Positions 1 to 7,737 of a stretch of 64,000 bases of DNA are shown in pieces (positions within the stretch are counted from its first letter, which is position 1; each line of letters opens with the position of its first letter). The position numbers and the translations under genes were made by a program. The stretch covers positions 1 through 64,000 of the forward strand of contig NZ_PYWB01000014.1 of NCBI RefSeq assembly GCF_003056345.1, in the 5' to 3' direction. The stretch comes from Devosia submarina. Lineage in GTDB: Bacteria > Pseudomonadota > Alphaproteobacteria > Rhizobiales > Devosiaceae. Under the pieces are notes generated by a model that saw only the letters and a program-made list of their open reading frames with translations, was not told where the DNA came from and ran no database searches.

Positions 1-66
1 CACGGAAGTAATCACTTCGACCCGTCGAAACGGCTCATCGGCACTCTTGGACATAGTCGTACTCAT
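1..66 (-). CDS. IS66-type accessory transposase protein (TnpA/OrfA), N-terminal fragment cut by window edge
   Basis: Reading leftwards, an open frame begins at an ATG (or a second ATG twelve bases on) and runs off the window after 22 codons. Its last visible residues include RRVEVITSV. That stretch resembles the start of IS66-family TnpA and related helix-turn-helix orfA proteins, which usually continue with an arginine-rich WS-EEK-type HTH. This is motif recall from a very short fragment, so the family is probable, not certain. It lies beside a broken acyltransferase on the same strand, which fits an insertion sequence that landed in that gene. The terminal inverted repeat was not securely identified; a sequence starting GGAGCGCACCC on the minus strand near base 126 is a weak candidate. 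Confidence 0.45.
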   Translation of the reverse strand, partial: MSTTMSKSADEPFRRVEVITSV

Positions 67-76
67 AGGCGTATGC

Positions 77-277
77 CTATGCCTTATCAGCTATGCCACA
101 TGTCCGGTCAAAATAGGGTGCGCTCCAATGAGGAACCCAGGTGAAGATGGGAGTAAGCCCCATTTCTCCTGTGTATTCAGCGTGCAGGTAGATCGCGTGA
201 TACGCGATAACCAAGATCACGCCGATGGCGCGACCGACTTGTATACTCTCTAACCTGCTCTTTGATGGTACTGGCAT
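77..277 (-). pseudogene. acyltransferase-3 family membrane protein, 5' remnant
   Basis: The 66-residue frame starts at an ATG and has the N-terminal signature of acyltransferase-3 (OafA/ExoZ-type O-acyltransferases): residues 12-28 read IQVGRAIGVILVIAYHA, with the conserved Arg and the catalytic-type His in the first membrane helix. The following GVDIFFVLSGF-type segment is missing. The frame instead runs into about 15 unrelated residues and a stop beside the IS66-like orfA start. I infer truncation by insertion. It lies antiparallel to the phage structural genes, like a moron (lysogenic-conversion gene). A second acyltransferase lies at 11.6-12.6 kb. Confidence 0.5.
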
Positions 278-384
278 TTCCCCCGCCTGCTGTATGCTTC
301 TACCAAAGCACAGTTCAGAAGGTCAGGGTAGCTTTCTAACGTTTGGGGCTAACCCCACGCCCTCTCATCAAGTGTGCTTACCCC

Positions 385-407
385 AGCCCGCCTAGTGCGG
401 GCTTTTT
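385..407 (+). terminator. intrinsic terminator ahead of the connector genes
   Basis: AGCCCGC (385-391), a five-base loop and GCGGGCT (397-403) form a seven-pair stem followed by TTTTT. It ends only 13 bases before the ATG of the next gene, so it separates the connector/tail block from whatever lies to the left. A smaller hairpin (TGGGG/CCCCA, 344-357) lies just upstream. Confidence 0.75.
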
Positions 408-419
408 CATGAGGCCACC

Positions 420-722
420 ATGGCAAACGTTGTGATTACCCAGCTTGGCCCGCTCTACTCCATCGAAGAGGTGAAGCAGCACCTGCGCGTGGAGGGCAGC
501 GATGACGACGAGCTCATTGAGGCCATGATGGATGCTGCCGAGCAGCAGGTTCTCCAGTACTGCAACATCTCTCTGGTCCCGTATGGGAAAGAAGCGACGT
601 TCAAGGTCGCTGCTCTCATGGCGATTACCGCCATGTACGACAACCGGGCAGGCGAGGGCGAGATATCGCTCCCAGCATCATCCCGCAATCTTATCAATCC
701 GTATCGCTGGCTTCGTGTTTAG
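420..722 (+). CDS. phage head-tail connector protein (HK97 gp6-like)
   Basis: This 100-residue protein has the pattern of the small gp6/gp15-type connector family: YSIEEVKQHLRV near residue 15, an acidic stretch DDDEL, a helix LIEAMMDAAEQQV and a C-terminal segment around NPYRWLRV. Such proteins form the ring between portal and tail in siphoviruses. It is the first of a tightly packed rightward block of connector and tail genes, and its ATG follows a short purine stretch. Capsid and portal genes would be expected to the left, outside the window. The family call rests on the N-terminal helix motif and position. Confidence 0.75.
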   Translation: MANVVITQLGPLYSIEEVKQHLRVEGSDDDELIEAMMDAAEQQVLQYCNISLVPYGKEATFKVAALMAITAMYDNRAGEGEISLPASSRNLINPYRWLRV

Positions 723-731
723 GAGATCGCC

Positions 732-944
732 ATGCCAAAGTTCCGCTTCACCAAGGATTATGACTTCAAGCCAACGTCGCAGATGACGGTGGCATTCCCG
801 AAGGGCCATGAAGGCGAGATCGTCACCGGCGCTGCCGCATCGGGGAAAATCACCAACGCCGTTGTGGAAGCGGCGCTGAAAGCTGGCGCAGGCGAGCATG
901 TAGGTGAACCAGCCAAGGCCGAGAAGCCGAAGGCCAATGGCTGA
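732..944 (+). CDS. small phage protein of the connector cluster
   Basis: The product has 70 residues, with a beta-rich N-terminal half (KFRFTKDYDFKP, then TVAFPKGHEGEIVT) and an alanine/lysine-rich end. It starts with ATG after AGGAG and overlaps the next gene by eight bases. Small proteins of this shape occur between connector genes of many rhizobial siphophages. I do not know a defined function. It may belong to a head or connector accessory family. Confidence 0.6.
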   Translation: MPKFRFTKDYDFKPTSQMTVAFPKGHEGEIVTGAAASGKITNAVVEAALKAGAGEHVGEPAKAEKPKANG

Positions 945-1305
945 GAACTTCCGCAGGGCAGGGGCGCTGCGCGAGCGCGTTCTGTGCCAATCTGCGTCTG
1001 CTCCCGCTGATGATGGCTGGGGCAACCCGCTTCCTGGCGCTGGTGACTTCGCCACGCAGTTTACCGTGTCTGCCGGCATGCGTCCGCGCACCGGTGGGGA
1101 GCAAGTTGACGCTGCCCGACTAGGTGGACGTCAGCCGTTTGTGGTCACCGTCCGCAACACGTCGCAAACCTGCCAGATCACCACAGCGTGGCGGTTGGTC
1201 GATGCTCGGAATGAAAGCCGGGTGTTTGCCATTACCTCCCCACCAGCCGATCCTGATGGGAAGAACCAATGGCTGGAATTTATCGCAGTGGAGGGGCAAA
1301 TCTGA
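937..1305 (+). CDS. phage head closure / head-tail adaptor protein
   Basis: The 122-residue product starts at the ATG inside the last codons of the preceding gene. It contains REDD-free but typical adaptor features: an N-terminal LRERV..QSAS segment, the DGWGNP loop and the later DARNESRVFAITSPPADP, which resemble the SPP1 gp16/HK97 gp7-type head-tail adaptor family (for example RVFEI...PD.....L). Such proteins seal the capsid after packaging. Position between connector and gp10-like genes agrees. An upstream in-frame start at 904 would overlap more and has no better ribosome site. Confidence 0.7.
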   Translation: MAENFRRAGALRERVLCQSASAPADDGWGNPLPGAGDFATQFTVSAGMRPRTGGEQVDAARLGGRQPFVVTVRNTSQTCQITTAWRLVDARNESRVFAITSPPADPDGKNQWLEFIAVEGQI

Positions 1306-1493
1306 TAGCCGTATTGACCACGAAGCTCACCGTCAAAGTCGCCTGGTGGGTGCAGCCATATCTCGATCTGCTGATGCTGATGTTCTACGTCATCGCGCCC
1401 TTCCTCGAAGAGGATGATCCGACGATAGATTGGTTGCTCAAACTGCACTCCGGCTTCATCTGCCGGTTTGGCATTCGCTGCCTAGCTGACTGA
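1269..1493 (+). CDS. small phage protein with a hydrophobic KVAWWV segment
   Basis: The product has 74 residues and contains KLTVKVAWWVQPYLDLLMLMFYVIAP, a single probable membrane helix with a basic start. Short proteins carrying a K-V-AWW-PY segment recur in alphaproteobacterial phages near the head-tail genes. No function is known to me. The ATG at 1269 overlaps the adaptor gene by 37 bases. A TTG at 1314 would give a shorter form nearer the conserved core. Its stop overlaps the next start (TGATG). Confidence 0.55.
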   Translation: MAGIYRSGGANLIAVLTTKLTVKVAWWVQPYLDLLMLMFYVIAPFLEEDDPTIDWLLKLHSGFICRFGIRCLAD

Positions 1494-1960
1494 TGGCCAC
1501 GAAGATACTCGGCCTCGATCGGCTCAAACGTAAGCTGAAGCGGTTTCCTCAAGTTGTTGAGGCCGAAATCAAAGCCGCGATGGAAACGAGCGCCAATGAG
1601 ATCGTAGCCTTGGCCAAGTCTTTGGCTCCGGCTGACAGCGGCGACCTCCGCAACAGCATTGCATGGACCTATGGCGATGCTCCGCAGGGTGCGATCGTCT
1701 TGGGAAAGGTGAAGGGCAGGCAGTCCAGAAACCTAAAGATCACGGTCTATGCTGGTGGCCCTGATGCCTATTACGCGAGGTTTATTGAGTTTGGCACCGC
1801 GCCACACGTAAATGGCGGGCGCTTCGCCGGATCGCACAACCCTGGCACCGCGGCGCAAAGTTTCTTTTACCCCGCATATCGAGCAAATCGAAAGCGGGCA
1901 AAGGGCCGGGTTACCCGTGCCGTCAACAAGGCCGCCAAGAAGGTTGCGGCTGGGGGCTGA
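1493..1960 (+). CDS. HK97 gp10-like tail/neck protein
   Basis: The 155-residue product has hallmarks of the HK97-gp10-like family: an N-terminal helix (LDRLKRKLKRFP), the stretch ALAKSLAPADSGDLRNSI, a later YARFIEFGTAPH segment, and a basic C-terminus rich in Lys/Arg/Ala. The family forms part of the tail completion/neck region in siphophages. Start and previous stop overlap (TGATG), which suggests coupled translation. The order gp10-like, DUF3168-like, tail tube is standard for this phage type. Confidence 0.85.
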   Translation: MATKILGLDRLKRKLKRFPQVVEAEIKAAMETSANEIVALAKSLAPADSGDLRNSIAWTYGDAPQGAIVLGKVKGRQSRNLKITVYAGGPDAYYARFIEFGTAPHVNGGRFAGSHNPGTAAQSFFYPAYRANRKRAKGRVTRAVNKAAKKVAAGG

Positions 1961-1961
1961 C

Positions 1962-2402
1962 ATGGAACCGACTTATGAACTGCAGCTTGCGGCGCTCAAT
2001 GCGCTGCGAGCAACGCCTGAACTTGTCGCTTTGGTCGGCAATCGAATCTACGACCGAGTTCCGGAAAAGCAGGTTGGCGAGCAGTTGGTGGCTGATGTCG
2101 TCAGCCCCTACATCAGCTTCGGCCCGGTGACAGTCATCAGTGACGACGCAGAATGCATTGATGGGCTGGAGGTCACATTCCAGCTCGACGCCTGGTCCTG
2201 GGGTTCTGGTGAGGCTTACGGGTCGGTGCAGGTCCGCAAGATCACTGGCGCGATCCGGAAGGCGCTCCACAACGCTGAATTGACGCTCGGCACGAATGCC
2301 CTGGTGACGCTGACACACGAATTGACCCGCATCCTGCGAGATCCGGATGGGGTCACCAATCATGGCGTGATCCAGTTCACGGCCATAGTCGAAACCCACT
2401 GA
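1962..2402 (+). CDS. tail terminator/completion protein (DUF3168 type)
   Basis: The chosen start is the ATG at 1962, one base after the previous stop. The 146-residue protein begins EPTYELQLAALNALRA and includes NRIYDRVPE, PYISFGPV and a core with LEVTFQLDAWSWGSGE. These are the usual features of DUF3168 proteins (tail terminator gpU-like, binding the head-proximal tail end). A longer reading frame reaches back to 1812 but lies within the preceding gene and is unlikely. Confidence 0.8.
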   Translation: MEPTYELQLAALNALRATPELVALVGNRIYDRVPEKQVGEQLVADVVSPYISFGPVTVISDDAECIDGLEVTFQLDAWSWGSGEAYGSVQVRKITGAIRKALHNAELTLGTNALVTLTHELTRILRDPDGVTNHGVIQFTAIVETH

Positions 2403-2423
2403 TCATCTCCAAAGGAGGCCCTT

Positions 2424-2873
2424 ATGGCCGTTGCAACCACCATCAAGGGCGGCTCGAAAGTTCGCGTCCTCATTGGCAATGATACCAATCCTATCGTTTA
2501 TTCCGCACCCTGCGGCTTCACCTCCAAGAGCATCACCTTCAACAAGGGGCTTGAGGAAGTCGTCGTTCCCGATTGCGCCGATCCCGACAAGGTTGATTGG
2601 GTCGGCCGCGATACCGTTTCGCTGTCGATCTCGATCAGCGGAGAAGGCGTTTTGGCGTCGGAATCGGTGGAGACTTGGTTTGACGCTTGGGAGAGCATTG
2701 AAAGCTTGCCTGTCAAAATCGAGTACGAGTTTCCGGCCACTACCTATACCTACACGGGTCGGATGCACGTTGAAAGCCTGGAGCAGGGTGCACCAAACGG
2801 CCGGCGCGTAACGCAGAATGTCTCCATGCAGTCGGACGGTGAAATGGTCCGCACTTCTGCTGTGACCACCTGA
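2424..2873 (+). CDS. major tail tube protein
   Basis: The 149-residue protein is preceded by a strong AAAGGAGG ribosome site, as expected for an abundant structural protein. It is beta-rich and contains VPDCADPDKVDWVGRD and SISISGEGVLA, with a C-terminal TGRMHVESL segment. This matches the phage tail tube family (TIGR02126 type). Placement between the DUF3168 gene and the tail chaperone gene supports the call. It stops with the TGATG overlap to the next gene. Confidence 0.85.
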   Translation: MAVATTIKGGSKVRVLIGNDTNPIVYSAPCGFTSKSITFNKGLEEVVVPDCADPDKVDWVGRDTVSLSISISGEGVLASESVETWFDAWESIESLPVKIEYEFPATTYTYTGRMHVESLEQGAPNGRRVTQNVSMQSDGEMVRTSAVTT

Positions 2874-3259
2874 TGAGCAGAGACGCTAAGATCGATCTCG
2901 ACTGGGCGGATGGTCATTACGATTTCCGCCTGGCATGGGGCCATCTGATCGAGCTCCAGGAGCAATGCGATGCGGGCCCATTCGTGATCCTGCAGCGCCT
3001 CTCCACAGGGCAGTGGAAGCTGAACGACATCAGCCACACGATACGGCTGGCACTGATCGGCGGTGGCGTTGAGCCAGCCAAGGCCATCAAGCTCACTCGT
3101 GATTATGTCGAGAGCCGGCCGCCTCTGGAAAACGTCATGCTGGCCCGCGGTATTTTGGGCGTTGCCCTGCAGGGAGCGCCAGATGAAAAACCGGGGGAAG
3201 CCGAGGGGGAGGCGACGGGCAGCGGCTCGATGACCTCCCCAACGGAAAGTTCCGAATAG
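2873..3259 (+). CDS. tail assembly chaperone, GTA-gp10-like (frame 0 product)
   Basis: The 128-residue product contains the core of the gene-transfer-agent gp10-like family: AWGHLIELQEQCDAGPF, then ISHTIRLALIGGGVEPAKA and the helix AIKLTRDYVESRP. The low-complexity end (GEAEGEATGSGS) overlaps an open -1 frame that leads directly into the next chaperone part. By position between tail tube and tape measure it corresponds to lambda gpG. It chaperones the tape measure before tail tube polymerisation. The start is translationally coupled to the tube gene. Confidence 0.8.
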   Translation: MSRDAKIDLDWADGHYDFRLAWGHLIELQEQCDAGPFVILQRLSTGQWKLNDISHTIRLALIGGGVEPAKAIKLTRDYVESRPPLENVMLARGILGVALQGAPDEKPGEAEGEATGSGSMTSPTESSE

Positions 3260-3528
3260 CGGCCATCTACGGCGCTGCGGCTGCAATGGGCTTCACGCCC
3301 CAGCAGGTAAACGACATGAGCATGTGGCAGTACTTTGCCGCTCTCAACGGCTTCATCGAAGCCAATACGCCAAAAGACGGCAACAAGCTCACTGACACGC
3401 AAGCCGATGAACTGTTCGACTGGATCGAGCAGAGCGATAGCGGCGCGGTTCAGCTCTCCACACAGACCTATTGGCTAAACGGCGAGCACCTGGTGCCAGC
3501 TGGCGTGGTCACGTTCGAGGTTCAATAG
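3187..3528 (+). CDS. downstream tail assembly chaperone, likely a -1 frameshift extension
   Basis: The ATG at 3286 would give 80 residues, but it cuts the conserved block FRIAAIYGAAAAMGFTPQQV, which resembles the MG-xPxEVxxMS motif of alphaproteobacterial tail chaperones (rcc01693 type). The frame is open back to 3187 and has no ATG, GTG or TTG before 3286. It lies in the -1 frame relative to the gpG-like gene. G_GGG_GAA at 3193-3199 and G_GGG_GAG at 3205-3211 are possible slip sites. The frameshifted fusion would be about 218 residues, like lambda gpGT. Coordinates give the open frame, not a proven start. Confidence 0.65.
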   Translation, partial: KTGGSRGGGDGQRLDDLPNGKFRIAAIYGAAAAMGFTPQQVNDMSMWQYFAALNGFIEANTPKDGNKLTDTQADELFDWIEQSDSGAVQLSTQTYWLNGEHLVPAGVVTFEVQ

Positions 3529-3529
3529 C

Positions 3530-5734
3530 ATGGCAACAGATGTCGAGCGGCTGGTGGTGTCACTTGAAGCCTCTGTGACCAAGTTTGATCGCGCCATGGC
3601 AAAGGCGTCTGGTGTATCTGACGCCACTGCTCGCAAGATCGAGCGCCGCTTCGCCTCCATGAACGATCGCATGCAGGCCAGTTTCGCCGGCGTGGGGCGC
3701 GGCATCGCTACTGCGTTTGCCAGTGCAGCCGCTTTGCGCGGGGCCCAGCAACTGATCGACACCAGCACTCGCATTGAGAACAGCCTGAAGGTGGCGGGGC
3801 TCGCCGGCGAAGATCTGACGAATGTATATGACAGCCTGTTCGCCTCAGCGCAGCGCAACGCCGCCCCACTTGAAAGCCTTGTGCAGCTGTATGGCCGCGC
3901 CGCGATCGTCCAGAAGGAACTCGGCGTCAGCACTGAGGAACTTCTCGGCTTTACTGACAACGTGGCTGTTGCGCTGCGCGTGGCCGGCACGGACGCACAG
4001 TCTGCATCGGGCGCGCTGCTCCAATTGTCTCAGGCGCTGGGCGCCGGAACTGTACGAGCAGAAGAGTTTAACTCCATCCTGGAAGGTGCTTTGCCAGTTG
4101 CGCAAGCTGCTGCGGCTGGCTTGGAAGAGGCTGGCGGTTCTGTTGCCAAGCTCCGCGCCTTGGTTGTGGATGGCGAGGTCAGCAGCGAGGCGTTTTTCCG
4201 CGCCTTCGAAGCCGGTTCGGTCATCCTCACCGATAAGGTTGCCGATGCAGAGCTAACTGTCTCCCAAGGCTTCGTGCGGCTGCAGAATGTCTTGATCGAT
4301 GTTGCTGGGAAGTTTGACGAAACCACCGGCGCTTCGCAGAACCTCGCCAATTTCCTCGAAAGCCTCGGCGATTCGATCGAGCGCGTCTCCGATAGCCGTG
4401 CATTCGAAGCCATCATCGGGTGGTTGGATGATCTCGGCAACAGCCGCTTAGAAGGAACAGCCCGCGAGCTCGAGGCTATCGGCTCAGCACTTGAATATGT
4501 GATGAGCCGTTTTGATCGGTTCGGTTCCGAAGTGTCGGATGCCGAGCTGGAGATCGCCTCTGCTGAACAGGCCCTAGTCAATCTTGCCCAAAACACCAAA
4601 GGCAGCTTCGGTGAGGTGGACGCAGCGTTCCAGGATCTTGTTCAGCAGCTGCTGGAGGGCAGGGGTACAGCAGAGAGCGCCGCGGCAGCTATCGAAGCTC
4701 TAGGCGAAGCCAATCCCGACTTCTCAGCGCTGCAAAGCAAGATCGCTGCGGTGATCCAGAACTTCATCGCTCTGCGCCAAGCCGCTGTTGCTGCGACCCG
4801 GCTGGATGATGTCGGGTCGTTCCCCAGCATGGCGGAGTTCAATGGCGAGTTCAAGCCGCCTACTCCCGTCAAGCCAGTGTCGATCGCAGATTATACCCCG
4901 CCAACAAGTGGCGGCGGCGGTAGTGGCAAGAAGGGTGGTGGTGGAGGCCGTTCCCCAGGCGAGCGCTTCAATGAAGCCCTTGAGGATCAACAGCGGCGAA
5001 TTGCCGAACTGCAGCGTGAAACCGAACTGCGCCGGCAGCTTGGTGCTACATATGATGAAAATGGCTTCGCGGCTGAGCGCTTGCGAGTTCAGCTTGATTT
5101 GGAGAACGAAGCGGCGCGGGCTGGCCTGGAACTCACGCCGCAGCGCGCAGCTGCCATTGAAGAGGTTGCATCAGCCTATGCTCGAGCATCGGTCGAAGCC
5201 GAACAGCTCAAGCAAGCCCAGGATATGGCCGCCGATGCCATGCAGAACTTCGCAGATGTCGCCGAGAGCGGACTGCGCGGCTTCATTGACGATCTGATCG
5301 AGGGCAAGTCGGCAACTGAAGCTCTAGGCAATGCTCTGGCCAGCATCGGCAATGCTTTGTTGGATTTCGGCCTGAACAGCCTCTTCAGCATGTTGATGCC
5401 AGGTCGCGGTGGGGGCATCGCATCGTTGTTCCAGCGTCGTGAGCGCGGCGGGCCGGTAACTGCCGGAAAGCCGTACATCGTTGGTGAGAAGCGCCCTGAG
5501 ATATTCGTGCCGAACCAGAGCGGGCGGATCATTCCCCGCATTCCAACTATGCCGAGCGCCGGCGCTGCTGCCGCCTCCGGTGGCGGGTCAATGTCCATCA
5601 ACGTTGACGTTACAGGCGCCCGTGGGAATACCGAGATTATGCAGATGGTTCAGGCGGGTGTCAGTGCAGGGCTCAAGGGGTACGACAAGCAATTGCCTGG
5701 CAAGCTTCGCGACATCAACCAAAGGACCGGCTAA
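3530..5734 (+). CDS. phage tape measure protein
   Basis: The 734-residue protein has an N-terminal tape-measure domain (VERLVVSLEASVTKFDRAM, ending near residue 230 with NVLIDVAG-type sequence), a long helical middle, a Gly-rich hinge with Pro-rich flank around residues 445-475, and a C-terminal membrane-interacting segment containing ALLDFGLNSLFSMLMPG. Length sets tail length in this family. At about 0.15 nm per residue it predicts a tail near 110 nm. It follows the chaperones by one base and overlaps the next start (TAATG). Confidence 0.93.
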   Translation: MATDVERLVVSLEASVTKFDRAMAKASGVSDATARKIERRFASMNDRMQASFAGVGRGIATAFASAAALRGAQQLIDTSTRIENSLKVAGLAGEDLTNVYDSLFASAQRNAAPLESLVQLYGRAAIVQKELGVSTEELLGFTDNVAVALRVAGTDAQSASGALLQLSQALGAGTVRAEEFNSILEGALPVAQAAAAGLEEAGGSVAKLRALVVDGEVSSEAFFRAFEAGSVILTDKVADAELTVSQGFVRLQNVLIDVAGKFDETTGASQNLANFLESLGDSIERVSDSRAFEAIIGWLDDLGNSRLEGTARELEAIGSALEYVMSRFDRFGSEVSDAELEIASAEQALVNLAQNTKGSFGEVDAAFQDLVQQLLEGRGTAESAAAAIEALGEANPDFSALQSKIAAVIQNFIALRQAAVAATRLDDVGSFPSMAEFNGEFKPPTPVKPVSIADYTPPTSGGGGSGKKGGGGGRSPGERFNEALEDQQRRIAELQRETELRRQLGATYDENGFAAERLRVQLDLENEAARAGLELTPQRAAAIEEVASAYARASVEAEQLKQAQDMAADAMQNFADVAESGLRGFIDDLIEGKSATEALGNALASIGNALLDFGLNSLFSMLMPGRGGGIASLFQRRERGGPVTAGKPYIVGEKRPEIFVPNQSGRIIPRIPTMPSAGAAAASGGGSMSINVDVTGARGNTEIMQMVQAGVSAGLKGYDKQLPGKLRDINQRTG

Positions 5735-6429
5735 TGCCCGCAAGAGCAATGTCTTGGCCGGCTGCGCTTCCTCCGTGGCGGGTAGAATTCGTCCCTATGA
5801 ACCAATCGCGTTCTGGTGGGGCTTCACTATCTGGCTCAGAGCAGATCATCGTCTCGCTGGCCGGCATGTGGAAGGCCACCGTTACAGTTGCGGTTCGGGG
5901 TGAAAGTTCGAACCTTGCTGCCCGGGCGTTCGTTGCTCAGATGGAAGGCAGGGCAGGGACTGTCTTGGTTCCCAAATGGGACAAGTACCGGCCCCGCAAC
6001 ATTAACGGGCGCCAGTTCTCACAGGCGCTAGCGGTAGGCTATGACGCCGCCCGCGAGGACGAGTTCAACTTCGATCTGTCAGGGTTCGGCCAGGAAGAAA
6101 CGCCCCACGCTACAGTCTCCGGATCCGCCCCGCTGGGCGCCACCCAGATTGCCCTGAACCTGCTGGATGGCGAAGGGCCGCGGCCAGGCCATTACTTCGG
6201 CATAGGGCAGCAGATCTATCGCTGTCAGCAGGTCTGGCAAGAGAATGTAGGCGATCCCACCATAGTGCAGTTCTGGCCGCGCCTGCGAGCTCCTGCTCCA
6301 TCAGGAACAACGGCTATCATTGATCGGCCGGTCTGCCTCATGCGGTTCGCAACTGACGACACTGGCGACATTGCTTTGAGCCGTGCCGGCTCGGGAATGG
6401 TCACCTTCGATTTTGTGGAAGCTTGGTGA
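5734..6429 (+). CDS. minor/distal tail protein
   Basis: The product has 231 residues and is beta-rich. Repeated hydrophobic stretches such as TVTVAVRG and RAGTVLVPKWDKYRP are seen, with a C-terminal end GSGMVTFDFVEAW. Many rhizobial and GTA-like siphophages have a gene of this size and ending here, between tape measure and tail tip, and it is assumed to build the distal tail disc. I recognise the class by position and C-terminus only. Start and stop overlap both neighbours. Confidence 0.65.
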   Translation: MPARAMSWPAALPPWRVEFVPMNQSRSGGASLSGSEQIIVSLAGMWKATVTVAVRGESSNLAARAFVAQMEGRAGTVLVPKWDKYRPRNINGRQFSQALAVGYDAAREDEFNFDLSGFGQEETPHATVSGSAPLGATQIALNLLDGEGPRPGHYFGIGQQIYRCQQVWQENVGDPTIVQFWPRLRAPAPSGTTAIIDRPVCLMRFATDDTGDIALSRAGSGMVTFDFVEAW

Positions 6430-7016
6430 TGGGATTTTTCTCTCAGACCATCGAAGCCAAGCTGGCCGGCCGGGAGGTCGCGGCGTCGCTCCTTGTTTAT
6501 ATGGGGTTTCGAGACGCGCCCCGTCACTGGTGGATGGGCTTTGGCGATCTCACCGCCGGCGGCCACACGTGGCAAGGCACAGGCGAGATGATCCAGATCG
6601 ATGGTCTGGAGTCTGCCATCGGCACGGTAGCGCCTAAAACAACCTTCACGCTCTCCGGTGTGGACAGTGCGATTGTCACGCTCGCCCGTCAGTCAAGCGC
6701 ACGGGTCAAGGATCGGCCGTGCCAGGTGTTCATCCAGTTCTTCGAGATCGCGCCTGGCGGCGATCAGATGCCGTGGCAACCGCTCGATGCGCCTTATGCA
6801 ATTTGGTCCGGTATCATGGACCAGATGAGTTATGCCGCAGACGGACCAAGCCAAAGGCGCGTAACGCTGACAGCAGAGAGCATCTGGACCGGGCGGCGCA
6901 GGCCCGCCTACGGTTTCTGGACCGATCGCGATCAGAATGCGCGCTTCCCCGGCGATCGGGGCTTAGAGCAGGTCGTGAACTTGGTCATGAAAACGGTGAG
7001 ATGGCCCGCATTTTGA
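6429..7016 (+). CDS. minor tail protein
   Basis: The chosen ATG overlaps the previous TGA (TGATG). The 195-residue product starts FFSQTIEAKLAGREVAASLLVYMGF and has the end DRDQNARFPGDRGLE..VNLVMKTVRWP. The latter (DRDQ-ARFPGD-G) is a familiar end of a conserved tail protein that follows the distal tail gene in alphaproteobacterial phages. Biochemical role is unknown, and a hub or baseplate part is likely. An HNH gene lies between it and the remaining tail-tip genes. Confidence 0.65.
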   Translation: MGFFSQTIEAKLAGREVAASLLVYMGFRDAPRHWWMGFGDLTAGGHTWQGTGEMIQIDGLESAIGTVAPKTTFTLSGVDSAIVTLARQSSARVKDRPCQVFIQFFEIAPGGDQMPWQPLDAPYAIWSGIMDQMSYAADGPSQRRVTLTAESIWTGRRRPAYGFWTDRDQNARFPGDRGLEQVVNLVMKTVRWPAF

Positions 7017-7125
7017 GCCTATGTGTTTGATATTTAAGCGGTAATTTGCTACAAGTGACGGGCTGATTTGGTGCTTGGAACCACCGAACCAGCCCTAACC
7101 GAAATCAACACGGGCGAGTGTCGAA

Positions 7126-7737
7126 ATGGCTGAAACTAATCGTATATGTTCCGTCGAGGGCTGCAACAAGCCTTATGAGGCGTTGGGATATTGCTCGGCG
7201 CATTACACTCGCGTTCGAACTCACGGCAATCCCATGGCCCATGTGCCTCTGAGGGCCAGCCGTGGCGAGCCATCCAAGTTTTTAGAGCAGGTCATCGCGG
7301 GAGAAATTACGTCAGGTGGGTGTATTATTTGGCCCTATGGCCGCTTCTCTAGCGGCCGGGCTCAAATATCAGACCCCAGGTATGACACTTCACTCGCATA
7401 TCGCGTCGTGTGCGAGCGCGTTCACGGCACTGCACCAACACCAGATCATGAGGCGGCGCACTCCTGCGGCAAGGGTCACCTTGGATGTATTGCACCGCAT
7501 CATCTGAGATGGGCGACATCGCATGACAACCATCAAGACCGGAAGCAGCACGGCACTTGGCGATCCGGTGAGAACCACGGCAGCGCTAAGCTAACCGAAG
7601 CTGACGTTCGGGAAATCCTAAGGCTCAAGGGTGAGGTCGGACAGCGCCGGTTGGCGAAGCGGTACGGCGTCTGCAAGAGCCTTATCGGGGCGATCCATCG
7701 TAGAGAAATCTGGACCTCTTTGGAGGAAGCAGCATGA
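7126..7737 (+). CDS. HNH homing-type endonuclease with CxxxC zinc finger
   Basis: The 203-residue protein begins with a small zinc-finger-like segment (CSVEGCNKPYEALGYCSAHY, residues 8-27). It continues with the HNH_3-type core GGCIIWPYG..., the block HEAAHSC.KGHLGCIAPHHLRWAT with the expected histidines and cysteines, NHQDRKQHG, and a C-terminal DNA-binding NUMOD-like helix (LTEADVREILRLKG...RRLAKRYGV). This architecture is standard for phage free-standing homing endonucleases. It splits the tail operon after a 109-base AT-richer gap, so it is probably a later insertion. Confidence 0.9.
   Translation: MAETNRICSVEGCNKPYEALGYCSAHYTRVRTHGNPMAHVPLRASRGEPSKFLEQVIAGEITSGGCIIWPYGRFSSGRAQISDPRYDTSLAYRVVCERVHGTAPTPDHEAAHSCGKGHLGCIAPHHLRWATSHDNHQDRKQHGTWRSGENHGSAKLTEADVREILRLKGEVGQRRLAKRYGVCKSLIGAIHRREIWTSLEEAA

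Noticed and set aside
3286-3528. Independent start of the second tail chaperone at 3286
   Set aside because: It would cut the conserved block just before the ATG; a frameshift explains the data better.
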